Source: Pontiellaceae bacterium B12219
GTDB lineage: Bacteria > Verrucomicrobiota > Kiritimatiellia > Kiritimatiellales > Pontiellaceae
Reading direction: 5' to 3'
Assembly (NCBI GenBank): GCA_029432795.1
Contig: JARNMJ010000019.1
Coordinates: 1 to 64,000 of the forward strand
Length of the DNA stretch: 64,000 nt
In this document: piece after piece, positions 1-9,415 of the stretch
How positions within the stretch are numbered: position 1 is the first letter of the stretch
Layout: the number at the start of each line of letters is the position of its first letter
Program-made: the position numbers and the translations under genes
The notes under the pieces: model-generated
The model's database searches: none
What the model was told of the DNA's origin: nothing
The model's input: only the letters and a program-made list of their open reading frames with translations

Positions 1-78
1 ATTTTACAGGCCTTTCAGGAAAGCGAATACACAAACAAGGAAAGCGACTTCTGCAACCAGTTGCAGTTGTTCGATTAA
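1..78 (+). CDS. C-terminal end of an unidentified protein (partial)
   Basis: The frame starting at base 1 is open for 25 codons and ends at TAA (76-78). The residues are hydrophilic and end in NQLQLFD, which reads like a real C-terminus rather than random sequence. The gene begins left of the window, so no domain can be assigned. It is too short to exclude a chance open frame. Confidence 0.35.
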   Translation: MLQAFQESEYTNKESDFCNQLQLFD

Positions 79-445
79 TATTGGGACGCTAGTGACTTTC
101 CAACTAAAATATTAATACTTACTGAATAATACGTGTTTTCCGAGCCGATGACGATCCGAAAACACTGCAGGTGAGTTTTGTTTTTGACCGGCGGATATTT
201 TACATTATTTCGGTGTGAAACGCGTGGAGCAGGTAATCGGTATGCGTAAATTCGGGGGAACGGATACGGAACGCATTCAGATCTTCGATAAAACGCTGGC
301 CGGAGGCTCCGGGAACGAGAGCTCAGGTGAGAAAAACAGATTGAGCCGTTTCATCGTGAGAGGTCTGTTGAGTAACCGGGCGGTTATCAAAAGGCTCGCC
401 TGAATTGCTGCCGGCCTTTGAAAATTCCGGCGTAGGGAAGAAATC
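79..445. other. Gene-poor stretch with an inverted repeat
   Basis: No convincing gene is seen. An inverted repeat with 8-bp arms, GTGTTTTC at 133-140 and GAAAACAC at 158-165, lies 55 bp after the partial gene and has no T-run, so it is not a clear terminator. TTGACC at 184-189 followed 16 bases later by TATTTC could be a sigma-70 promoter reading right. The 62-codon frame that follows (215-403) has no ribosome-binding site and low-complexity, uncharacteristic residues. Confidence 0.4.
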
Positions 446-757
446 CTATTTTGTGAGTTTAACGAATTCACGGCCGAGGCCGCAGGTTGCAAAATGGGTG
501 CATCGGTCCGCGCAGTATTCTTTTCGCCAGATGGGTGCACAACCATAGTAGCCGTTATGGAGGAAATCTTCTTCGGCTTCTTCCCAATCCACCATCCGAT
601 TCAGGCGCTCGCCCATATACCACTTGTTTTCATCAACAGCCATGCGGTATTGGTCGACCTGAAAATCTTTCAGTTTTTGGAACGCTTTACACCCGAGGCC
701 GTCTGAACCCGTTTGCTTTTCTTTGGCATCAGGTTTTTTATTTTGTTTTTTAAACAT
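446..757 (-). CDS. Small cysteine-rich hypothetical protein
   Basis: A 103-residue protein with a very basic N-terminus and a C-terminal cluster of four cysteines (C73, C82, C86, C92; spacing C-x8-C-x3-C-x5-C), a pattern that could hold a metal or Fe-S centre. The middle is rich in acidic and aromatic residues. The start is supported by GAGGAG 11 bases upstream on the minus strand. No signal peptide or membrane segment is seen. I do not recognise the family. It is transcribed away from the ovothiol pair, so it is probably not part of that operon. Confidence 0.6.
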   Translation of the reverse strand: MFKKQNKKPDAKEKQTGSDGLGCKAFQKLKDFQVDQYRMAVDENKWYMGERLNRMVDWEEAEEDFLHNGYYGCAPIWRKEYCADRCTHFATCGLGREFVKLTK

Positions 758-993
758 AACCCAATTCGCTCCTCAGCAATTGAAAGCAACCTAGAAGGTG
801 CGAATAAGAAGCGCAACATTAAAATCGAGCCTGAAAAAGGAGGAAAAGGCGGCGGTTTATGGGAACTGAGAACCGTAAGTTCGCCGTTTTACCTTTACTC
901 TTTCTCTTTAAATCGTTGGACTCTTTGCGCTGTACGTTCGGGTGATTTTCTTCGAATGGTGAATAATTAACAGAATTCTGCAATGAGGATGCT

Positions 994-3096
994 ATGGAGT
1001 TCATCACACAAAATATCGACCTGTCAGCCGGAAATGCTGAAGAGAAACGTGACGAGATTAAATATTACTTTAATCAAACATGGATGTTGTACGAACGTCT
1101 GTTTGAAACGCTGGTTTCGGATGCCGTGTTCTATGAACGGCCACAGCCGCTGCGGCATCCGCTGATTTTTTATTTCGGGCACACCGCCACATTTTTTGTG
1201 AATAAGCTGATGCTTTCGAAGCAGCTTAAAAAAAGGATCAATCCGGCGTTTGAATCGCTCTTTGCCATCGGCGTTGATGAAATGAGCTGGGACGATCTGA
1301 ACGATGCTCACTACGACTGGCCGACCGTGGCGGCGGTGCGCGCGTATCGCGATGCGGTTGCCAAGGCGATCAATACATTGATCGATGAAACCGAATTTTC
1401 AATGCCCGTCGGATGGGAAAGTCCGATGTGGTCGATCATGATGGGCATTGAGCACGAGCGGATTCATCTGGAAACCAGCTCGGTGCTGATCCGCCAGCTG
1501 GCACTCGATAAGGTGAAACCGCACGCACTTTTTCCATGCTTTGGAAAAAGCGGCGCGGCCCCCGAAAATGAACTGCTTCCCGTGGAAGGGGGGAACGTTC
1601 GGCTTGGCAAAGAAAAGGACCATCCATTGTACGGATGGGATAATGAATACGGATGTGTTGAATTCAGTGTGCCTTCTTTTTCGGCTTCCAAATATCTGGT
1701 TTCCAATGGCGAATTTCTGGAATTCCTGGAAGCGGGCGGCTACTCCGAAGACGCGTGGTGGGATGAAGAAGGCCTCGCCTGGCGGAACTACCACCACGCG
1801 GTGATGCCCGAGTTCTGGCGCGGCAAACCCGGTGCCTATCGCCTGCGGTTGATGACGGAGGAAATTCCGCTCCCGATGAACTGGCCGGTGGAAGTCTGCT
1901 ATCTGGAGGCTAAAGCATTCTGCAATTGGAAAAGTGAGCAGACGGGCCTCCAGGTTCGTATGCCGGACGAAGCGGAATACCGCCGCCTGCTGGAAGTGAC
2001 CGGGCTCGACCGGGAGCATCATTGCACTTCGATTTCCGCCAATTGGAATTTGGAGCACGGCGCATCGTCGGTGCCGGTTGACACCTTTGCCCACGGCAGT
2101 TTTTACGATGTGGTCGGCAATGTGTGGCAGTGGAATGAAACCCCGATTTATCCCTTCGACGGTTTTGAAGTGCATCCGCTTTATGATGACTTCACGGTTC
2201 CCACTTTTGATAATCGGCATAACCTCATTAAAGGCGGATCGTGGATTTCGACCGGGAATGAAATTACATTGCACAGCCGCTATGCCTTCCGCAGACATTT
2301 TTATCAGCATTCCGGATTCCGCTATGTGGTCTCCGATAAACCCGTAAAAAAGGAGTACGACGTGTACGAAACCGATGAACTGGTATCGCAGTATTGTGAG
2401 TTTCATTATGGCGACGAAGCGTTCAATACGCCGAACTTTCCGAAAGCCATCGCCAAGCTTGCGCTGCAGGCGGTCGGGGAGGGGGCCAAAGCAAAGGCGT
2501 TGGATATCGGCTGCTCCGTCGGCCGGTCGGCCTTCGAAATTGCAGATGTTTTCGAATCGGTTGATGCGCTCGATTTTTCCGCCCGCTTTGTACAGGTGGG
2601 CGTGCAGATGCAGGAAAAGGGGCGCATTCGCTATGAGCGGGCGGAGGAGGGCGAACTGGTCACCTTTCAGGAAAGAACGCTTGGTGAACTGGGGTTAAAC
2701 GGCGATTACTCCAATATCAGTTTTCTGCAGCAGGACGCCACGAATATGAAACCGCTCTTCAGCGGATATGATCTGGTGATTGCGGCCAATTTGATTGATC
2801 GGTTGAATGATCCTGCCCGTTTTCTGCAGGAGATTCCGAAGCGTATGAATGCGGGCGGCATTCTGCTTATTGCTTCGCCCTATACCTGGCTCGAAGAGTT
2901 TACGCCGAAGGAAAAGTGGCTCGGCGGCTTCAAACGCGATGGCGAACCGGTGACGACGCTCGATGGATTGCATGCCGAGCTCAATGGCGCTTTTCAACGA
3001 ATCGGCGATCCGGTTAAAGTCCCGTTTGTTATTCGTGAAACCATGCATAAGCATCAGCACACGCTTTCGGAAGTTACACTATGGAAGAAAAAATAA
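994..3096 (+). CDS. ovoA: OvoA: 5-histidylcysteine sulfoxide synthase fused to a 4-mercaptohistidine N1-methyltransferase
   Basis: OvoA is an iron enzyme that joins cysteine to C5 of histidine using O2, the first step of ovothiol synthesis. The 700 residues show the family's three parts. A DinB-like N-terminus has H63 and the HxxxH pair H154/H158, which match the three-His iron site of EgtB/OvoA. A formylglycine-generating-enzyme-like domain spans about 190-460 (GNVWQWNE, KGGSW). A SAM methyltransferase starts near residue 500 (ALDIGCSVGRS, motif I). In this family the C-terminal domain methylates the imidazole to give ovothiol A. The stop overlaps the start of the next gene by 16 bases, so the two are translationally coupled. 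EgtB is excluded by the length and the fused methyltransferase. One TTCCA-N5-TGGAA palindrome lies at 1532-1546. Confidence 0.9.
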   Translation: MEFITQNIDLSAGNAEEKRDEIKYYFNQTWMLYERLFETLVSDAVFYERPQPLRHPLIFYFGHTATFFVNKLMLSKQLKKRINPAFESLFAIGVDEMSWDDLNDAHYDWPTVAAVRAYRDAVAKAINTLIDETEFSMPVGWESPMWSIMMGIEHERIHLETSSVLIRQLALDKVKPHALFPCFGKSGAAPENELLPVEGGNVRLGKEKDHPLYGWDNEYGCVEFSVPSFSASKYLVSNGEFLEFLEAGGYSEDAWWDEEGLAWRNYHHAVMPEFWRGKPGAYRLRLMTEEIPLPMNWPVEVCYLEAKAFCNWKSEQTGLQVRMPDEAEYRRLLEVTGLDREHHCTSISANWNLEHGASSVPVDTFAHGSFYDVVGNVWQWNETPIYPFDGFEVHPLYDDFTVPTFDNRHNLIKGGSWISTGNEITLHSRYAFRRHFYQHSGFRYVVSDKPVKKEYDVYETDELVSQYCEFHYGDEAFNTPNFPKAIAKLALQAVGEGAKAKALDIGCSVGRSAFEIADVFESVDALDFSARFVQVGVQMQEKGRIRYERAEEGELVTFQERTLGELGLNGDYSNISFLQQDATNMKPLFSGYDLVIAANLIDRLNDPARFLQEIPKRMNAGGILLIASPYTWLEEFTPKEKWLGGFKRDGEPVTTLDGLHAELNGAFQRIGDPVKVPFVIRETMHKHQHTLSEVTLWKKK

Positions 3097-4274
3097 TCTA
3101 CGATTTCGACACCGTTGTTTCGCGGCAGGGAACCCATGCCGAAAAGTATGAAGCGCGTCAGCGCTTTTTCGGTAAAGCCGATGTGGAGCCGTTCTGGGTG
3201 GCGGATATGGATCTTCCAACCCCTGGATTTCTGGTGGAGGCGCTGAAGGCCCGATGCGAACATCCGATGTATGGCTATACCGAACAATACGACGGTATTT
3301 TTGATTCGATCCGCTGGTGGATGAAAAATGAACATAACGCGGAAGTGGATGGCCGCTGGCTCTCGTTGTCGCCCTCTGTTGTGACCAGTATTTCGCTGGC
3401 CATTCAGGCCTTTACCGAGCCCGGCGATTCGGTGGCCCTTCTGTCGCCGGTCTATGGCCCGTTCTTCAGCTGCACCAAGCAGAACCATCGCAAAGTGGTG
3501 GACTGTCCGCTGCATATTGAACATGGAAAATTCGAGATCGATTTCCTGACCCTGGAGCAGCAGCTCGCCCGCCCGGAAGTGAAGCTGATGCTGATGTGCA
3601 ATCCGCAGAATCCCGGCGGCCGGGCCTGGAGTTTCCAATGTCTGGAACTCGTGGTGAAGATGTGCGCCGAACATGGTGTAATTCTGTTCAGCGATGAGAT
3701 TCACAGCGATGTGGTTTATTCGCCGCACAACCACCAGACGGTACTTAATATTCCCGAAGCGGATGCGATTTCCGTTGTGGCGCATTCCATTGGAAAAACA
3801 TTTAATGCCAGCGGCCTGCAGGCCTCGTTCACGATGATTAAAAATGCAGAGCTCCGGTCAATGTTCCGTTCAATGCAGGAGCGTGTGCACGCGGCTGATG
3901 TCAATTTGCTCGGCAAGGTGGCACTGCGGGAGGCGTTTTCGCCGGCGGGAGCTGAATATAAGCGGCAGCTGCTGGTATATCTGCAGGAAAATATTCGCTT
4001 GGTTTGCGAGCGGCTTCGTCAAATTGACGGCCTGCAGGTTATGGAGCCGGAAGCCACATTTCTGGTCTGGAGCGACTTCAGAACGTTCGGCCCCTGGCAG
4101 GACGTTTTCAAAAAACTGATTCACGAAGCCAATGTGGCGCTGTCCGGCGGTAACTTTTTCGGTCCGGCCGGGGAAGGGTGGTTCCGCATTAACTGCGCGC
4201 ATCCGCGTTCAGTACTGCTTCCGGCCGTCGATCGGATCGTTGCCGAATTCGGAGCTACTGAACCGGGGGGGTAA
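3081..4274 (+). CDS. ovoB: OvoB-type PLP-dependent sulfoxide lyase (MalY/PatB fold)
   Basis: A 397-residue class-I/II aminotransferase-fold lyase of the MalY/PatB family. WVADMDLPTP near the N-terminus, NPQNPGG, SDEIHSD (PLP pyridine Asp) and SIGKTFNASG with K239 as the Schiff-base lysine are all visible. By sequence alone the family covers cystathionine beta-lyases. The 16-base overlap with ovoA argues strongly for OvoB, the enzyme that cleaves the histidylcysteine sulfoxide to 5-thiohistidine. The 3' end overlaps the convergent lipoprotein gene by 20 bases. The exact palindrome at 3633-3647 encodes FQCLE here. Confidence 0.85.
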   Translation: MEEKIIYDFDTVVSRQGTHAEKYEARQRFFGKADVEPFWVADMDLPTPGFLVEALKARCEHPMYGYTEQYDGIFDSIRWWMKNEHNAEVDGRWLSLSPSVVTSISLAIQAFTEPGDSVALLSPVYGPFFSCTKQNHRKVVDCPLHIEHGKFEIDFLTLEQQLARPEVKLMLMCNPQNPGGRAWSFQCLELVVKMCAEHGVILFSDEIHSDVVYSPHNHQTVLNIPEADAISVVAHSIGKTFNASGLQASFTMIKNAELRSMFRSMQERVHAADVNLLGKVALREAFSPAGAEYKRQLLVYLQENIRLVCERLRQIDGLQVMEPEATFLVWSDFRTFGPWQDVFKKLIHEANVALSGGNFFGPAGEGWFRINCAHPRSVLLPAVDRIVAEFGATEPGG

Positions 4275-5883
4275 CGTCCATCAGTTCATACAGGGCATCC
4301 AGCCCTTTCGGCCCGCTGTGAATGACGGCATTGAAATTTTTCGGGTCGGAAGATTGATCGGCCAGAAATACGAAATCGAACGCGGCGGGATTCTGTGTGA
4401 GGTAGTAGCGCAGAATATCGTCGGCCGCCAGAATCCAACGGCCTTTCATTTCGACGAGGGAATAGTTGATGGTGCCTTTCTGATCGGTGATGCGATAGAC
4501 CACTTCTGTGCAGCACTGGTAGGCGTCGTTCTGGAAATCGAATTTAAAGTCGTAGGGTGCACCGACATACTGCATCAATAGCAGCAGCTGGTTCAGTTGT
4601 TCCGCGGGGGTGATGTTCGGGCGGATGGCGACGAGGCGGTTAATATGGGTTTCGAGCAGTTTATCCAGCGAGTGGAGCACGACCCCTTCCGCAACCGCCT
4701 CAACGATATTAATTTGGTATCCGTCCGGTGTGGTTGTGGCATTCACATGTTCAATCAGTGCATCGGCCTGTTTTTCCGAAATGGCATGCTGCTTGAGAAA
4801 GTCATCGGTCAAACCGGCTTTGCGGCGCTCTTCCACTGTTCCGATATACGTGATGCCGTGTTTGAAGCTGCCGGGTAGAAATACATCAGACATGTAGCCG
4901 GCCGTATAGGTCAGCAGAATATCGCCCGGCTGGAGCATGGCTTTGATTTCGTCGGCCTGCTTGCCGGAGAAGGTGAGAATATGTGCGGTGGGACTTTTCA
5001 TGCGCGCGACGTTTTTAAAGATGAAGCCGCGGGTAGCGGTCTTGCTGCTGCCGTAACTCTTGCTGACATCCTTGCTGATCCGGGAGATTCGGCTATGCGC
5101 AATCCGGTCTTTCAGTTCCGGATAATGGCTGTATTGGGCATAGAGCAGATATTCCATCTGGATGTGGGCCGTGGCATGCAGTTCATCCATTTGGTCCATC
5201 AGTTTTCCATATACCGGATCGGTGGCTTTCACCTTGGAGAGGGGGCTTTCGGGATTTGCGAGGTCCTTGCAGAACAGCGCCCAGGAAATATCGAATTGTT
5301 CGAGAGCATCGAGGGTGGTGACGTTATAGGCGACGGAATCATAAAAGCCGGCGGGGATGTCGTAGCTCGGATGGGCGGTATTAATGATTCCGATGAGCTC
5401 TTTTTTGTCATGAAACAGGCTGACAAACCGTGAGCTGTATAACGTATGTTTCAGTGCGGCATTCATGCCGAGGATTCCGCCGCGTGTATGCACGTCAAGG
5501 TCGGGCGATGTGTTGAGCCGGTAGTAGTCGGCCATGTTCAGTAAGCTGTCCAGTGCATTCTGGAAGCGGAAAAGCATCAGCTCAATTTCTTTATTTTCGA
5601 CATCGCTGATATACGGGGATTCCTGAAAGAGCAGTGTGCGGCGGAGGGTGGCGGCTTCGACGGCCAGTTGATCGAGTTCGAGGGTCAGGGCATTCAGGCG
5701 TGTGTAGTCGAGCTGCAGCTGATCGCGTGTGTAGGTTTCGAGCGTGACCGGATTGGTCGAGGGCGTAAACAAATCGATCCAGTTTTCATGGGCCTCTTTG
5801 TGTTTCGTGGTGGAGCAACCGGTGAAGCATAAAAGAAAAACGGTGATCAAGAGGGAGAAAAAAGCGCGCGGTAAATTTATCAT
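4255..5883 (-). CDS. Lipoprotein with a C-terminal YiiX-like (permuted NlpC/P60) cysteine hydrolase domain
   Basis: A 542-residue protein. The N-terminus is a type II signal peptide with lipobox FTGC (lipidated C23), so it is probably anchored in the outer membrane. Residues about 40-300 are helical and unrecognised. The C-terminal third has the layout of the permuted papain-like YiiX/DUF830 family: QPGDILLTY, then SFKHGITY with H342, then AYQCCTEVV with C457/C458 as candidate nucleophile. Such enzymes act on peptidoglycan, acyl or peptide bonds; the substrate here is unknown. It is the last gene of a leftward run starting at 8020 and converges on ovoB. Confidence 0.7.
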   Translation of the reverse strand: MINLPRAFFSLLITVFLLCFTGCSTTKHKEAHENWIDLFTPSTNPVTLETYTRDQLQLDYTRLNALTLELDQLAVEAATLRRTLLFQESPYISDVENKEIELMLFRFQNALDSLLNMADYYRLNTSPDLDVHTRGGILGMNAALKHTLYSSRFVSLFHDKKELIGIINTAHPSYDIPAGFYDSVAYNVTTLDALEQFDISWALFCKDLANPESPLSKVKATDPVYGKLMDQMDELHATAHIQMEYLLYAQYSHYPELKDRIAHSRISRISKDVSKSYGSSKTATRGFIFKNVARMKSPTAHILTFSGKQADEIKAMLQPGDILLTYTAGYMSDVFLPGSFKHGITYIGTVEERRKAGLTDDFLKQHAISEKQADALIEHVNATTTPDGYQINIVEAVAEGVVLHSLDKLLETHINRLVAIRPNITPAEQLNQLLLLMQYVGAPYDFKFDFQNDAYQCCTEVVYRITDQKGTINYSLVEMKGRWILAADDILRYYLTQNPAAFDFVFLADQSSDPKNFNAVIHSGPKGLDALYELMDVTPPVQ

Positions 5884-5956
5884 ATGTCCTCAGTCAGTTT
5901 AATTGCGCTTAGTGATACACAGCTTTGCTCCTCTTTAAAAGGCGTCTTATTCACTA

Positions 5957-6790
5957 TTATTGCCGCCTGAAAAATCCCATCGCAACCCCGCCGAGGATCA
6001 GCGCACTGGCGATGGTGAGCCGAAGAGAGAACGCTTCGTTCAAAAACAGGATGCCGCCGAGCGCAGCCAGTATCGGAACCAGAAGTTGTAAAATGGAGGC
6101 GGAGGACGTGGAGAGATGCCGGAGCGCACGGTACCAGACCACATAGCCGAGGCCGGACATAAGGGCACCGGAGCAGATCGCAATAGCCGCTCCTTTAGCC
6201 GAAAGTTCCAGGGTTTGAAAACGAAAGAGGACAATCAGCAGAATGGGCGGGACGGCACAGATAAAATTACGGGTGGTCATCAAAATGGGAGCGGTTGCGC
6301 CCCGTCCGCGAATGGAATAGATGCCCCAGGCCGCGCCGGCCGCCAGCATCAGTGCCGCTCCGGCCGGATCGGGGGCGGCCAGTCCGGGCGAAACGAGATA
6401 GATGAGGCCGGCCATCGAAACGAGGCTGCCGATCCATTTGGCGGCGTGGATTTGTTCTTTCCGGATGAGGGCCCAGCCGAGCATGGTGATCTGTACGGCC
6501 CCCACCAGTATCAGCGTGCCGATGCCGGCTCCGATCGAGACATATCCGAGTGAAAAGGTGAGGGCGTAAATAAAAAGAGCGAAGCCCGAGAAGCGCGCAT
6601 TTTTCCAGGGATTGGAAGGGACGGATTCCCGGAAAAAGCGGGAGACGGGAATGAGGACCAACATGCCGCTGATCAGGCGCAATGCGGTAAAGGCCAGCGG
6701 GTCTATCCATTTATCGGCCAGTGCCAGACGGCACAGCAGCGAATTTGCGGCAAAGGCAATCAGGGCAATGGCGGTTAAAATCCAGGTCAT
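5957..6790 (-). CDS. EamA-family (drug/metabolite) transporter
   Basis: A 277-residue integral membrane protein with about ten hydrophobic helices and the internal duplication typical of EamA transporters. TALRLISGMLVLIPV in the first half and SSASILQLLVPILAALGGILFLNEAF in separate parts of the second half match conserved EamA patterns. The family exports amino acids, nucleotide metabolites or drugs; the substrate cannot be told. The start is six bases after the stop of the upstream HEAT-like gene, so they are likely co-transcribed. It contains one exact TTCCA-N5-TGGAA site (6603-6617) and one near match (6206-6220). Confidence 0.85.
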   Translation of the reverse strand: MTWILTAIALIAFAANSLLCRLALADKWIDPLAFTALRLISGMLVLIPVSRFFRESVPSNPWKNARFSGFALFIYALTFSLGYVSIGAGIGTLILVGAVQITMLGWALIRKEQIHAAKWIGSLVSMAGLIYLVSPGLAAPDPAGAALMLAAGAAWGIYSIRGRGATAPILMTTRNFICAVPPILLIVLFRFQTLELSAKGAAIAICSGALMSGLGYVVWYRALRHLSTSSASILQLLVPILAALGGILFLNEAFSLRLTIASALILGGVAMGFFRRQ

Positions 6791-6796
6791 GAAGCC

Positions 6797-7186
6797 CTAT
6801 AAAAAACGGTACATCCAGCGTGTGGTGGAAAAGCCGTTGATCTGCCGGATCGATTTTTTTACGCCGTATTCCACGATGTAGGCTGTTGCGTCGTAGGGCG
6901 GTTCCTGATGGGTGGGGTAGTTCAGGTTTCCAAGGGCTGGAAGGGCCCGGTCGCTGCCGAGCTGACCGAGTGCCCAGATGGCACTGTTCCGGCTTTCGAA
7001 GGAGGCACTCTCGTCTTCTACCAGTGCAATCAGTGCGCCGACGGCATCGCCGCCATACATGGATTGGGCCTCCGTTGCATATTGCTGAACCCCTTTGAAA
7101 ATCAGCCGGGTTCCGATGCCGTATAAAACAAAAACGGTGATGATGGTGATAATGATCGCCAGTTCTAATTTGGGTTTTTTAATCAT
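6797..7186 (-). CDS. Membrane-anchored protein with a HEAT-like repeat
   Basis: A 129-residue protein with one N-terminal membrane helix (about residues 8-27) and a short extracytoplasmic part. Residues about 50-85 (SRNSAIWALGQLGSDRALPAL) resemble one HEAT repeat, a helical pair used for protein contacts. The palindrome at 6928-6942 lies inside this repeat, encoding LPALG. Tight spacing to the EamA gene (6 bases) and to the PDZ gene (30 bases) suggests one transcript. The function is unknown. Confidence 0.6.
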   Translation of the reverse strand: MIKKPKLELAIIITIITVFVLYGIGTRLIFKGVQQYATEAQSMYGGDAVGALIALVEDESASFESRNSAIWALGQLGSDRALPALGNLNYPTHQEPPYDATAYIVEYGVKKSIRQINGFSTTRWMYRFL

Positions 7187-7216
7187 AACGTATCCGGAGA
7201 TTGGAGGTGATTGGGA

Positions 7217-8020
7217 TTAAAGCGGGGGGTGCATAACGATCAGCGAGCGCTGAACCGGAACGTCGAACGAGGCGAAGTCGCCATTTGGGGTTGGCCGTTC
7301 CATCAGCAGTTGAATCTCTGAGCCTGGCGCGCCGCGCAGGTGCTTTACAATTTCCTGAATGCTGAGTCCTTGAAAATAAACAATGGAGCCGTCGGGATTA
7401 ACCACGCCGGAAATATAGTCGCCGGGCTCCACCATACCGGTCGATTCCGCGGCGCTGAGAATGGTGGTGTCGCGAATTTTCGGAAGTCCGGTGGCATCCA
7501 TTTCAATCCGGGCCCCGATGCCGGTGAGGGCATTTTTGTTGATGGCTTCCAACGCGGTCCGCTGCTCTTCCGGATCGGTCAGTGTGGCGGCCCAGTCCAG
7601 TGCTGCCAGTGTGTCGACGCGAACATAGCGGGCGAGAGCCTCAATCAGATGCTGGCGGCGTGCAGGGTTCTGTTCCTGGTCGAGCAAGCGATTAAAATTC
7701 CGGGCCATCTGCGTATAGTACCGTTCCTGTGCCGCTCTCATCTGTTCTTCGCGGTTCGGTTGCGGAGGGCTTGGTTCGGGCGTCGGAGCGGGCTGTGCGG
7801 CAACCTCAGGTTGTTCTTCAGGAACTTCAGCCGGCTCAACGACGGGCTCGGCTTCGACCACCGGAGGCGGGGCTTCTGTTTTTTCGACGACCGGTTCAGG
7901 CGGATGTTCAGCCCGTGTTACCGGAGGTGGGTCGGGTTGCGGTGGTCGGTATAGCAGAAGGCCTGCTCCGACTGTAAGAGCAGTTCCGATGCTTAATGTA
8001 AGAAATAGCCTTTTTTTCAT
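7217..8020 (-). CDS. Proline-rich membrane-anchored protein with a C-terminal PDZ domain
   Basis: 267 residues. An N-terminal helix (about 5-24) looks like an uncleaved anchor and is followed by about 75 residues rich in Pro, Glu and Val that could span the periplasm, much as in TonB or GspC. A helical segment follows (about 90-170). The C-terminal 85 residues resemble a PDZ fold, with ESTGMVEPGDYISGV and GLSIQEIVKHLRG typical of the ligand-groove strand and helix. It may be a protease adaptor or scaffold. No catalytic residues are seen. It begins the leftward operon. Confidence 0.65.
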   Translation of the reverse strand: MKKRLFLTLSIGTALTVGAGLLLYRPPQPDPPPVTRAEHPPEPVVEKTEAPPPVVEAEPVVEPAEVPEEQPEVAAQPAPTPEPSPPQPNREEQMRAAQERYYTQMARNFNRLLDQEQNPARRQHLIEALARYVRVDTLAALDWAATLTDPEEQRTALEAINKNALTGIGARIEMDATGLPKIRDTTILSAAESTGMVEPGDYISGVVNPDGSIVYFQGLSIQEIVKHLRGAPGSEIQLLMERPTPNGDFASFDVPVQRSLIVMHPPL

Positions 8021-8147
8021 GATTCATCTGCCCTGTAACACAGGCTGCGTTTATCGGTGAATATGCAAACCGGGATGCTAACAGAATGCGTATAGCACGA
8101 AAAGTTAGAATCCCGGGGAACGGCCTGAAAGCGAGGGCGTCCGGAGG

Positions 8148-8360
8148 CTAGAAGAGTTCAGCTTTGAAGAAATGGTGATGTGCGGAAGGTTCCTCCGCAT
8201 CGCGCAACGCTCTGAGCTTTTCTTCTATATGTTCCAGATAGGCCATTTGCTGGTGTTTCAGCACTTCGGTTACGTAATGCGTCTGCTCGTGGGCATAGCG
8301 TGCGTAGACCAGAGCTGACAGAATATAATCATAATCCTCTCGGGTTAAAGGGTCCGGCAT
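8148..8360 (-). CDS. Small hypothetical protein
   Basis: A 70-residue, mostly helical, soluble protein with a charged middle (HIEEKLRALRDAEE). A near-perfect Shine-Dalgarno AGGAGGTG lies seven bases before the ATG, which makes it a credible gene despite its size. It is not recognised. It is separated by about 130 bases from the PDZ gene downstream, so co-transcription is possible but not evident. Confidence 0.6.
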   Translation of the reverse strand: MPDPLTREDYDYILSALVYARYAHEQTHYVTEVLKHQQMAYLEHIEEKLRALRDAEEPSAHHHFFKAELF

Positions 8361-8578
8361 GGTTCACCTCCTGCTTAAGACATCCTGCAGGCGAATAATG
8401 AAAAGAATGGTGTATCCTTTCGCGCCTGCCTGTACGTATACCACGTTTGAGGCGGAATGCTCAAGAAAGCATTTTGCAATTGCATGCAAACAGGCGACTT
8501 GAGAAAATTATAGGTGAGTTTTCTGTCCGGGGTTCTGTCGGAGACGGAAGCCGGTTTCTGCCGGAACGCCGGAGGGGG

Positions 8579-9415
8579 TTAAAAGCCGCGTTGCTGCGCG
8601 TTTCTGCGGGCACGCTGCTGTTTGGGCTGCGGCGGATTTTCCAGATAGAGGCCATACCATTCTTCGCCCAGACCGGCATTGGAAAAGTTTTTCGCTTTGT
8701 CATTCGACAGCTTTTCCCAGTTGCTTCCAAAGGTTGGATTTCCGGTTGCTTCTTTCGCTTTTGAAAGAATCTGGCGTGCTTCTTCCAATTTACCTTCTTT
8801 GACCAATGCCCAGCTCATTACGCCGTACAGGAGGGTGCCGCGATCGCCGCGAAACCATTTAATGTGCCGTTTGAAGGTTTTTTCAAGACCCTCGATATCC
8901 TTGTTTTTAAACTGCCGCGCCATCTTCATGGCCACTGCCATCGGATCCAGCAGCATCGGACCTTTAAACATTCCGCCGGCAGCAAGGATGGCGTCCACCT
9001 GATCAAATTCTTTCAGCTGATAAAGAAACTGCATGCGCATGGTGATGATCTGCCGGTTCATCATCATGGACCATTTTTTGAAGGGTTCCAGGCGTTTGGT
9101 AAAATCAAGTCCTTCCTGATAGATGGCTTTCTGGTCGGCCTCCAGCTGGCGCTGGATCATTTTGATGTTTCCGCCGGGTTTGCTTTGGAACTGCTGAATC
9201 TTACGGTTCATCCGTTGCTGACCCGCCAGCATACCTTCCTGCAGTTCTTTCTGCACCTTCGCGACGCGTTTGCGGACCAGAAAGCCGACGAGATAAAAGG
9301 CCGCAAGAAAGCCGACGATGCCGAAAAAGATTGTGGTTGGCCGGTTTACACCGGATGAGGTCAAGATTCCCACCAAGGCGATGGATGTAATAATCGAAAT
9401 TAAAATTGAAAGCAT
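8579..9415 (-). CDS. Hypothetical membrane-anchored protein
   Basis: 278 residues. Two hydrophobic helices lie in the first 48 residues (LSILISIITSIALVGIL and FFGIVGFLAAFYLVGFLV). They are followed by a basic, Gln-rich, probably coiled region (about 50-110) and a helical domain to about residue 240. The C-terminus is Arg/Gln-rich and disordered. The pattern suggests an inner-membrane protein with a large cytoplasmic domain, perhaps built of TPR-like helices, but no motif names it. A near match of the palindrome (TTCCA-AAGGT-TGGAT) is at 8725-8739. Confidence 0.55.
   Translation of the reverse strand: MLSILISIITSIALVGILTSSGVNRPTTIFFGIVGFLAAFYLVGFLVRKRVAKVQKELQEGMLAGQQRMNRKIQQFQSKPGGNIKMIQRQLEADQKAIYQEGLDFTKRLEPFKKWSMMMNRQIITMRMQFLYQLKEFDQVDAILAAGGMFKGPMLLDPMAVAMKMARQFKNKDIEGLEKTFKRHIKWFRGDRGTLLYGVMSWALVKEGKLEEARQILSKAKEATGNPTFGSNWEKLSNDKAKNFSNAGLGEEWYGLYLENPPQPKQQRARRNAQQRGF

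Noticed and set aside
215-403. 62-codon open frame after a possible promoter
   Set aside because: No ribosome-binding site, GTG start right at the presumed transcription start, and no protein-like pattern.
3781-3800. TTCCATTGGAA as another copy of the palindrome
   Set aside because: The arms match but the spacer is one base rather than five, so it was not counted.
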